Shown in pieces: positions 6,001-10,656 of a stretch of 10,656 nucleotides of DNA (its first letter is position 1; every line of letters begins with the position of its first letter). The stretch is from an uncultured Eggerthellaceae bacterium. GTDB taxonomy: Bacteria > Actinomycetota > Coriobacteriia > Coriobacteriales > Eggerthellaceae. The stretch is from positions 1 to 10,656 of the forward strand of contig CANRPV010000042.1 in the NCBI GenBank assembly GCA_947632575.1, read 5' to 3'. The notes under the pieces were generated by a model. The model was not told the origin of the DNA, made no database searches, and worked only from the letters and a program-made list of their open reading frames with translations. The position numbers were made by a program, and so were the translations under genes.

Positions 6001-6831
6001 CTATTTATAGCGACTGCGGAACAGCGGACGCAGCTCGCTGATAGGCGCCCCAGCTTCGATAAGTTCTCTCATACGTTCTTCAGCAGCGGCGATCTTCAAA
6101 CACTCCTTGAGCACGTCTGATGCGATCTCTGGAGGCACGATGCATACACCGCTATCATCGGCAAGCATAAGATCGCCCGGTTCCACCCGCTTGCCACAGA
6201 GTGTAATTGGTCCGTTCATCTCAACACACTCCATGCGATATTTGCCAGTTATCTGCGTCACACCGCAACTAAACACCGGATAACCACTTTCGCGGATCGA
6301 CGACGCGTCACGACAGCAACCATTGACGATATTACCGGCGAGCCCGCACGCCTTTGCGACTGTGCAACTCTGTCCGCCCATGTTGCTTACTTCCAGATTG
6401 CCGCCGAAATCACTGACAAGCACATCCCCCGGCTCGCTGATGTAATAGATGTCCCGTGTGCTCATCGCGATGAAGTCATGATCATGAGCTCCTTGCGTCG
6501 CGGTCTTTCGCACTGGGAGATTGCGAATCGTGACGGCCGGACCGCAAATTTTGCTACCGGGCAGAAGCGGCCTGAGGTAACTCCCCGGAATAGCACCGTC
6601 GATGCCGTAGCTATCAAGCACATCGCTTACCGTCGTTGTCATGTCCTCCATTGAGAGGAATCCATCGATGACATCTTTTGGAACGCGCTCGAATGTGATC
6701 TTCGTGATGCGCTCACGTGGCACAAGTCCCCAAATGCGCCCAGCCGCTTCGTATTCCGCATAGTCTCGGTCGCGTTGCTCTCGTTGTGCTGCAACAGCCT
6801 CGTTATAGGCGTCAACCTGCGTAATATCCAT
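6001..6831 (-). CDS. RraA/HMG-aldolase family protein
   Basis: This 276-residue protein belongs to the RraA-like family, which includes 4-hydroxy-4-methyl-2-oxoglutarate (HMG)/oxaloacetate aldolases and the RNase E inhibitor RraA. Visible landmarks are AIPGSYLRPLLPGSKICGPAVTI (80-102), the GDVLVSDFGGN turn, the long conserved block from about 150 to 187 ending in GCCRDASSIRESGYPVF, and PGDLMLADDSGVCIVPPE. In aldolases of this family an Asp-Gly-x-x-Arg-Asp motif binds substrate and Mg2+; here it reads NGCCRD, with Arg174 and Asp175 kept but the first Asp replaced by Asn. The N-terminal 50 residues extend beyond minimal RraA (about 160 aa). ATG 6831 has GGGAG 5 bases upstream; an upstream TTG at 6849 has no ribosome site. 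It lies 82 bases after the cyclophilin-like lipoprotein gene in the same direction. The substrate cannot be told from sequence. Confidence 0.85.
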   Translation of the reverse strand: MDITQVDAYNEAVAAQREQRDRDYAEYEAAGRIWGLVPRERITKITFERVPKDVIDGFLSMEDMTTTVSDVLDSYGIDGAIPGSYLRPLLPGSKICGPAVTIRNLPVRKTATQGAHDHDFIAMSTRDIYYISEPGDVLVSDFGGNLEVSNMGGQSCTVAKACGLAGNIVNGCCRDASSIRESGYPVFSCGVTQITGKYRMECVEMNGPITLCGKRVEPGDLMLADDSGVCIVPPEIASDVLKECLKIAAAEERMRELIEAGAPISELRPLFRSRYK

Positions 6832-6913
6832 ATTCACTCCCGCCCGCAATGATTGGTCATCTTCATTGTAGGCAGGAATGTTTCGCCTCTATTTCTAACT
6901 AATAAACGCCTTC

Positions 6914-7483
6914 CTATCCCAGAGAAAAGGTCACGCTCACATCGCCAGAACCAAGGATGCTTTTGAGCTTCTGAGCGCTCACATTCTGAATCTTTCCAAT
7001 AGAGGTGAAATTCCAAGAGTTAGTGTTGTAATAGATCACCAGCTTATCGCCTTGATACAGAATAATATCGCCCGGTCCAGTTGTGATCTGCTTGTCGGTA
7101 CGCGGAAGGCTTCGTCCTATCGGGCCGACCTTTTCCATAGAGGCGTAGTCGCTCATCTCGATCGTAAGCGGTGCTTGCTGCAAAAGCTCGATGAGCGCAT
7201 CTGCGGAAGGATTGTCGGAAAAGCTCGCATGTAGTTCATAGCCATTCACGGTAATGAGCAACTCTTGAGCAGTATTAGTCTTCATAGACTCAGCCTCATC
7301 TTTCTGTGAGAGATTATCTTGGGATTCTTGTTCGCTGCTTTGGCCCACAGCAATCGCCGGTCCATCTTCTTCTTTTTCAGCAACAGCGGTGTTTGGTACA
7401 TCATCCGCACAACCCGAGAGAACCAAACTGAGACAAAGGAACGCAACGAGCGCTGTCTTTACGAATGATTTCAACAAGGTCAC
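6914..7483 (-). CDS. Cyclophilin-fold lipoprotein
   Basis: This 189-residue protein begins with a lipoprotein signal peptide: Lys5, a hydrophobic run (VKTALVAFLCLSLVLSGC) and a lipobox LSGC with the lipidated Cys at residue 25. A disordered Glu/Gln/Ser-rich linker (about 26-72) follows. Residues about 74-188 match the bacterial cyclophilin-like domain found as a small secreted or lipidated module: ELLITVNGYELHASFSDN, GPIGRSLPRTDKQITTGPGD, IILYQGDKLVIYYN, SWNFTSIGKI. These domains share the cyclophilin barrel, but proline isomerase activity is not established. The start is GTG 7483, three bases after the TAA stop of the flavodoxin gene, so translation is probably coupled. The protein should sit on the outer face of the membrane. 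It is the third gene of a redox-type operon with another cyclophilin-fold protein and a flavodoxin; a role in extracellular electron transfer or protein folding is speculation. Confidence 0.82.
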   Translation of the reverse strand: MTLLKSFVKTALVAFLCLSLVLSGCADDVPNTAVAEKEEDGPAIAVGQSSEQESQDNLSQKDEAESMKTNTAQELLITVNGYELHASFSDNPSADALIELLQQAPLTIEMSDYASMEKVGPIGRSLPRTDKQITTGPGDIILYQGDKLVIYYNTNSWNFTSIGKIQNVSAQKLKSILGSGDVSVTFSLG

Positions 7484-7486
7484 CGT

Positions 7487-8008
7487 TTATCCAAGGGAAA
7501 ACGCGAGGTTACGCAGCCGGAGAGCCATCTTCGGTGATTTGCATTCACTCGTTGTGCCTTCATACACGCCCAAATCCTCAACGCCAAAGTAACCCTGTAA
7601 ATAACCGTGATAGATTCCTTCGGCGTTAGAGTAAACACCATGGGCACCCGAACAGAGAAAAAGCGCCATCTTTCGACATTGCTCAGGTATACCTCCAGCG
7701 TAGGTGCGATGGATGAGACAATGCATTTGGCCGGAGAATGACCCATAATAGATCGGACTCGCAACGACGATCATTTCTGCCGCATCCCAAAGCGGATAGA
7801 TTTCATCCATATCATCGCGCTGAACACAAGAGCCGTTTCCTGAAGTATGGCAGTATTCGCACGCAAGACATCCGTGGATATTCTTCGTCGCTATTTCGAT
7901 TACATTGACATCATGCCCTGCCTCGCGCGCAGCCCCGACAAACGCTGACACCATCGCAGCCGTACCGCCTGTAACCCGTGGACTTCCATTCAAAACGAGG
8001 ATATTCAT
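7487..8008 (-). CDS. Flavodoxin-family NAD(P)H-dependent FMN reductase, iron-sulfur flavoprotein-like
   Basis: This 173-residue protein has the flavodoxin fold of the NADPH-dependent FMN reductase/Isf group. MNILVLNGSPRVTGGTAAM forms the FMN phosphate-binding loop, and VVASPIYYGSFSGQM is the second flavin loop. A cluster CLACEYC plus a further Cys (Cys47, 50, 53 and 61; spacing C-x2-C-x2-C-x7-C) resembles the 4Fe-4S motif of iron-sulfur flavoproteins, so it may carry both FMN and a cluster. The start is decided by the ribosome site: AAGGA directly abuts ATG 8014 but is 6 bases before ATG 8008, which is therefore preferred. It is flanked by two cyclophilin-fold genes in the same direction, a neighbourhood seen in anaerobes. 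Likely reaction: electron transfer from NAD(P)H or ferredoxin to an unknown acceptor (family inference). Confidence 0.86.
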   Translation of the reverse strand: MNILVLNGSPRVTGGTAAMVSAFVGAAREAGHDVNVIEIATKNIHGCLACEYCHTSGNGSCVQRDDMDEIYPLWDAAEMIVVASPIYYGSFSGQMHCLIHRTYAGGIPEQCRKMALFLCSGAHGVYSNAEGIYHGYLQGYFGVEDLGVYEGTTSECKSPKMALRLRNLAFSLG

Positions 8009-8035
8009 TGTCATTCCTTACATAAGGAATCGCAC

Positions 8036-8401
8036 CTAATCGGCAAGTTCAATCCGTACGTCATAAGATCCCTGCAACGTATGGAAAACGTCAAGCGAAT
8101 CCGTAACACGGCCCATCACCACTTGGTCGTCATAACGTTGAGAATGCTCCTCATCGTCAAAGAGGATGGCAAACCACCCGCCTTTAGGGTTGTAGTTGAT
8201 GTCCCCGTTATGCCAGCCGTTATGGACTTGAGATGGTTCGTAAGGAAAGGATCTTGGCATTCTCCCACAAAAATCAATGCCTGTTCCATTTACGGCTATC
8301 GTTAACGGCAAACACTCCGCAAACGCCTTGGCCGTTTCGGTGTCATTGAGTTCTCCGATAATCGTCGTATCCCCAAAACGCATAAGAATAGTACGTGGCA
8401 T
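8036..8401 (-). CDS. Cyclophilin-like fold protein (cytoplasmic)
   Basis: This 121-residue protein has no signal peptide. The whole chain matches the TM1367-type cyclophilin-like family: MPRTILMRFGDTTIIGELND at the start, LPLTIAVNGTGIDFCGRMPR, then GDINYNPKGGWFAILFDDEE and VVMGRVTDSLDVFHTL at the end. These are short single-barrel proteins of about 120 aa that lack proven proline isomerase activity. ATG 8401 is preceded by GAAGAGG with a 5-base spacer. It is first in the minus-strand run cyclophilin-flavodoxin-cyclophilin lipoprotein, 27 bases from the flavodoxin gene. The shared fold with the lipoprotein two genes on suggests the two are an inside/outside pair serving the same redox function (inference). 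A strong TTGACA promoter box and half-site array lie 60-95 bases upstream. Confidence 0.85.
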   Translation of the reverse strand: MPRTILMRFGDTTIIGELNDTETAKAFAECLPLTIAVNGTGIDFCGRMPRSFPYEPSQVHNGWHNGDINYNPKGGWFAILFDDEEHSQRYDDQVVMGRVTDSLDVFHTLQGSYDVRIELAD

Positions 8402-8455
8402 CTCAACCTCTTCCCATTATTGCTGATGATTTCTCCTATTACGTTCAATGATCCT

Positions 8456-8497
8456 ATCTTGACGATATGTCAGTTTACTGTCAATATAAAACTGACG
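8456..8497. promoter_or_regulatory. Divergent promoter with GTCA/TGAC operator array
   Basis: On the minus strand TTGACA (8479-8484) is followed after 17 bases by CAAGAT (8456-8461), a likely promoter for the cyclophilin-flavodoxin operon. A perfect inverted repeat, GTCAGTTT (8469-8476) and AAACTGAC (8489-8496), spaced by 12 bases, overlaps it. Extra half-sites TGAC (8460-8463) and GTCA (8480-8483) give four in 37 bases. This suits a dimeric repressor that blocks the promoter. On the plus strand TTGACG (8459-8464) and AATATA (8483-8488) could serve the PhzF gene. Confidence 0.5.
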
Positions 8498-8615
8498 CAT
8501 CGTTATTTTTAAGGCTCCATACAGTAAAGGCTTTTTGCCATCTAAACCTTTCGCTATCGGCGACTGAGTCTCGACGTGAAACCAGGGACAAGATTTCTAT
8601 CGCGCTTACACGGTT

Positions 8616-8663
8616 TTTCGATTATGTGTCGAAATAACTACGAGGCGTTGATTCATTATGTGT
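8616..8663. promoter_or_regulatory. Short repeats just upstream of the PhzF gene
   Basis: TTTCGA (8616-8621) and TCGAAA (8629-8634) form an inverted repeat with a 7-base spacer, and the 9-mer ATTATGTGT occurs at 8621-8629 and again at 8655-8663. They lie 36-83 bases before the GTG start of the PhzF gene and may be regulatory. Evidence is sequence symmetry only. Confidence 0.25.
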
Positions 8664-8698
8664 GGTGTTTTCCGTTACTTACGAGAAAGATCAAAACT

Positions 8699-9484
8699 GT
8701 GAAGCAGTACATCGTCGATGCATTCACTAATGAGCCCTTTAAGGGTAATCCCGCCGCTGTATGCGTGATGGACGAGTGGCCAAATGATGAGTGGATGCAA
8801 AAACTCGCCGCCGAAAACCGCCTCTCCGAGACTGCTTACATCGTATATGAACCGGCAGGATGGCGTTTGCGTTGGTTTACACCAAGCGTCGAAGTAGAGC
8901 TCTGCGGGCACGCAACGCTTGCCTCAGCATTCGTCGTATTCAACTTTTATGACACCGATGCGACATCTGTAAAATTTCAAACGCAAAGCGGAGAGCTTAC
9001 CGTGAAGCGTTTAGACAATGATTTCGTTATGGACTTTCCCCGCCATGAACTTTCAACTATTCCGGTAACCGATGCCATGGAACAAGCTTTCGGTGTGCGA
9101 CCAATCGAAGCCGTATTAGGGCTCGATTTGGTCTGCGTATTCGAGAGTGAAGATGTCATACGAGACATGGCGCCCGATCAGGAGATCTTACTGTCGTTGC
9201 CAGGACGCATCCAAAATGTCACAGCCGCCGGCATAGCCTACGACTGCGTATCGCGAAGTTTTTGCCCGAAACTTGGAATCGCCGAGGATCCCGTCTGTGG
9301 TTCAGCCCATTGCCAAATCGCCGACTACTGGGCTTGCAGACTCGATAAGGATGAAATCAACGCTTACCAAGCTTCTCCGCGCAGCGGTGCTCTCTCTTGC
9401 CATCTCGTCAATAAGAACCGGATTGCCATCGGCGGTACGGCGACGCTCATTTCGACAGCAGAGCTTGCTATATTCCCTTACTAA
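8699..9484 (+). CDS. PhzF-family phenazine biosynthesis-like isomerase
   Basis: This 261-residue protein is of the PhzF/YddE family, which share the diaminopimelate-epimerase fold and act as isomerases. The start VKQYIVDAFTNEPFKGNPAAV is the family N-terminus, so GTG 8699 is preferred over an ATG at about 8576-8578 whose extra 41 residues have no family match. The catalytic glutamate of PhzF is kept in NRLSETAY (E44). Other family marks are ELCGHATLAS (67-76), the half-domain linker and GIAEDPVCGSAHCQIADYW (193-211). Only PhzF itself is a proven trans-2,3-dihydro-3-hydroxyanthranilate isomerase; no other phenazine gene is nearby, so the substrate is unknown. The ribosome site is weak (GAGAAAG). 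It is divergent from the flavodoxin operon and ends against a perfect terminator hairpin. Confidence 0.9.
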   Translation: MKQYIVDAFTNEPFKGNPAAVCVMDEWPNDEWMQKLAAENRLSETAYIVYEPAGWRLRWFTPSVEVELCGHATLASAFVVFNFYDTDATSVKFQTQSGELTVKRLDNDFVMDFPRHELSTIPVTDAMEQAFGVRPIEAVLGLDLVCVFESEDVIRDMAPDQEILLSLPGRIQNVTAAGIAYDCVSRSFCPKLGIAEDPVCGSAHCQIADYWACRLDKDEINAYQASPRSGALSCHLVNKNRIAIGGTATLISTAELAIFPY

Positions 9485-9510
9485 GTGGGCTGCACACAGT
9501 GCAGCCCACT
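9484..9510. terminator. Bidirectional terminator hairpin between convergent genes
   Basis: AGTGGGCTGCAC and GTGCAGCCCACT form a perfect 12-bp stem with a 3-base loop (ACA). It begins at the last base of the PhzF stop codon and lies 10 bases before the end of the convergent peptide gene. A TTTT run follows on the plus strand after a short gap (9517-9520). This is the strongest hairpin in the window. Confidence 0.75.
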
Positions 9511-9520
9511 GGGCCATTTT

Positions 9521-9772
9521 CTACGCCCCGTTTAGGGTTTGGTAGTTAATACGAGCAACGATGGTGCTGTAGACGAGGTTATCGTCTATTTTTTCACGAA
9601 GACCTTTGGCTTCCAAGAACATTTCGAGGTCCTGCGTGGTTGGATTGGGGTTGTTCGGATTCTCGGCAAGAAATTCGTTCCGAAGATTCCTTTCGTCCTC
9701 GTCTGTCCAGATACTGCCCCAACCACCCGTGACGTTATTCAAAGCATCGTCAGGTATGATGTCTGCGCTCAT
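9521..9772 (-). CDS. Double-glycine leader peptide (83 aa), bacteriocin-like
   Basis: From ATG 9772 (GGAGG 4 bases upstream) the product has 83 residues. A very short leader, MSADIIPDDALNNVTGG (1-17), ends in a double-glycine site. The predicted mature part (66 residues) starts WGSIWTDEDERN, is acidic, holds an Asn/Pro-rich stretch (ENPNNPNPT) and ends in NYQTLNGA. The leader end DALNNVTGG matches DLAGVTGG and DLAKVNGG of the two other precursors in this window. A longer frame upstream to 9871 exists, but the extra 33 residues lack the leader pattern and the ribosome site argues for 9772. No immunity, export or modification gene is visible near it. It stands alone, convergent with the PhzF gene. 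It could be a bacteriocin, or a secreted protein using the same exporter; no homologue is recognised. Confidence 0.68.
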   Translation of the reverse strand: MSADIIPDDALNNVTGGWGSIWTDEDERNLRNEFLAENPNNPNPTTQDLEMFLEAKGLREKIDDNLVYSTIVARINYQTLNGA

Positions 9773-9786
9773 TCTTCCTCCGCTCT

Positions 9787-9804
9787 CTTTTAAGGCTTTT
9801 AAGG
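9787..9804. repeat. Perfect tandem repeat CTTTTAAGG x2
   Basis: Two perfect, directly adjacent 9-base copies (9787-9795 and 9796-9804) lie 15-32 bases upstream of the start of the 83-aa peptide, in its leader mRNA or promoter. Like the TCGATTCGT pair before the Nif11-like peptide, this is a 9-mer direct repeat, but the sequence differs. Function unknown. Confidence 0.4.
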
Positions 9805-10095
9805 AATGTCTTTTGATGAATACCTTACTGCGACAATTCGAACACATTGGCAACTGATTTTCACAAATCACTTGTCAAGCACGCTTAATAACTCGCGACT
9901 TTTCGTGAGTGAGCACTCTCCAGGATCTCAAGGCTCTCCAGAAGACCTATCTTATGCTGACGCAATAGCATCCGTGATAATTAAGGTGATTGTAGCGATT
10001 GGTCAGTCAATCCCGATGGTGAAATGCTATAGGTTGCTATTTGCAGGATGCCGCTTTCAGGTTCGAACCTTCATTGATACGAAGTTTGAAATTGA
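9805..10095. other. Gene-poor spacer between peptide gene and GH3 fragment
   Basis: No coding frame here looks real, although a 100-codon frame runs across it without any recognisable motif. It must contain the promoter of the minus-strand peptide gene; no clear -35/-10 pair stands out. The perfect palindrome AGGTTCGAACCT (10059-10070) looks like a tRNA T-loop, but no tRNA body is present. Confidence 0.35.
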
Positions 10096-10602
10096 ACAGC
10101 TACCATAAGTGCTGTAAAACTAACGTGCGTATATACAGCAAGTCTCGGTGATTCCTACACGCCGTTCGACCCGTCGCTAAACGATGAGAATTCCATCACC
10201 TATTATCAGTACTGCACCGCTTTTCCCATCGGTTGGGCGCTTGCCCAGTCGTGGAACTCTGAGCTGCTTGAGAAAGTCGGCGAGACGGTTGGTGCCGAGA
10301 TGGCGCACTTCGGCGTTGATTTATGGCTCGCACCTGCGCAGAACATCCTTATGACTGACTGGTTCACCTCTCAGGACATGCCGGTCTTTACAGGTAGTAG
10401 CACGAAGTATCCGATATCGGCATCGATCGGTTGTGTGCATGCTGGAAACGATGCCCAAATGCCGGGCTGTCAGCAAAATGTGGACGACATCATCAAAGCT
10501 GTTGAAAGTGGTGAACCGATTGACGGGTTTACCGTGACTATGGGAGACGTGCAGTTCTGCGCTGCAAACGTCATTCGTATGGCTATAGAGGCGGACGTTT
10601 AA
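10096..10602 (+). pseudogene. GH3 beta-glucosidase remnant with internal deletion
   Basis: The frame is open for 168 codons (10096-10599), closed by TAA, with no proper start or upstream domain. YYQYCTAFPIGWALAQSWN, then VGAEMAHFGVDLWLAPAQNI, match the N-terminal barrel of glycoside hydrolase family 3. Directly after, MTDWFTSQDMPVF, GCVHAGNDAQMPGCQQNVDD and the end FCAANVIRMA match a later part that includes the nucleophile Asp in M-[ST]-D-W. In intact enzymes over 100 residues, including the RNFEYYSEDP and KHF-x2-N regions, lie between; here they join in frame at about 10350. Both ends of a GH3 protein (usually 700-900 aa) are also missing. The gene is therefore a decayed remnant, unless a shortened protein is still made from ATG 10300 or an upstream start. 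It suggests loss of beta-glucoside use. Confidence 0.85.
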
Positions 10603-10656
10603 GCTACAGCAAATTAATATGCACGCATGCTAAAGGGATGGGCACTAATCCTCACC

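Noticed and set aside
6856..6900. Imperfect stem AGGC...GCCT between the lipoprotein and RraA genes as a terminator
   Set aside because: The stem is bulged and no T-run follows on the minus strand.
8576..8698. 41-residue N-terminal extension of the PhzF protein
   Set aside because: The family N-terminus begins exactly at VKQYIVDAF; the extension has no family match and overlaps likely regulatory repeats.
9773..9871. 33-residue extension of the third peptide, with a CxxC pair
   Set aside because: The ribosome site GGAGG lies before ATG 9772, and the tandem 9-mer repeat falls within the extension. A zinc-binding N-terminus is not supported.
10030..10080. Possible tRNA 3' part because of GGTTCGAACCT
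   Set aside because: The T-stem has mismatches, no D-arm or anticodon arm is found upstream, and no matching acceptor strand exists. It is just a 12-bp palindrome.
9806..10108. Plus-strand 100-aa frame in the gap before the GH3 remnant
   Set aside because: No recognisable motif, and no good ribosome site. It covers the expected promoter area of the minus-strand peptide gene.

Overview
The window looks like chromosomal DNA of an anaerobic, host-associated Gram-positive actinobacterium, most likely class Coriobacteriia. This is judged only from gene content: a beta-helix-type secreted surface protein, LytTR regulators with an NTF2-like sensor, a CmpB-type membrane protein, small flavodoxin/cyclophilin-fold redox proteins and a GH3 fragment. 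Base composition is moderate, roughly half G+C by eye. The species cannot be named from the sequence. There are no rRNA or tRNA genes, transposases, integrases or CRISPR arrays.

Left part (1-5817). A secreted surface protein (1-623, minus, cut by the window edge) is followed by a minus-strand set reading leftwards from 2666: a Nif11-like peptide precursor with a double-glycine leader, a STAS anti-sigma-factor antagonist, and an NTF2-LytTR regulator. A second NTF2-LytTR regulator (2948-3754) diverges to the right. It is followed after 39 bases by a 57-aa gene that also has a double-glycine motif and ends in only 11 residues (KLENSWRLPPL). A TGTAGC-rich tandem repeat begins at that gene's stop codon, and then comes a large membrane protein with a coiled-coil N-terminus and a CmpB domain (4159-5817). 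Regulator-peptide pairing on both sides of one intergenic region suggests a peptide signalling or bacteriocin-control locus. No exporter, leader peptidase, kinase or RiPP-modifying enzyme is present in the window.

Middle part (6001-8401, all minus). A three-gene run encodes a cyclophilin-fold protein, an iron-sulfur-flavoprotein-like flavodoxin and a cyclophilin-fold lipoprotein (3 bases between the last two). It is followed by an RraA/HMG-aldolase-family protein. A compact array of GTCA/TGAC half-sites overlapping a TTGACA box lies just upstream, between this run and the divergent PhzF gene.

Right part (8699-10656). A PhzF-family isomerase-like gene (plus) meets a third double-glycine peptide gene (minus, 9521-9772) across a perfect 12-bp terminator hairpin. 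The window ends with a decayed GH3 beta-glucosidase fragment carrying an in-frame internal deletion (10096-10602). The three peptides share the leader end LxxV[T/N]GG, which implies a common processing and export machine elsewhere in the genome.
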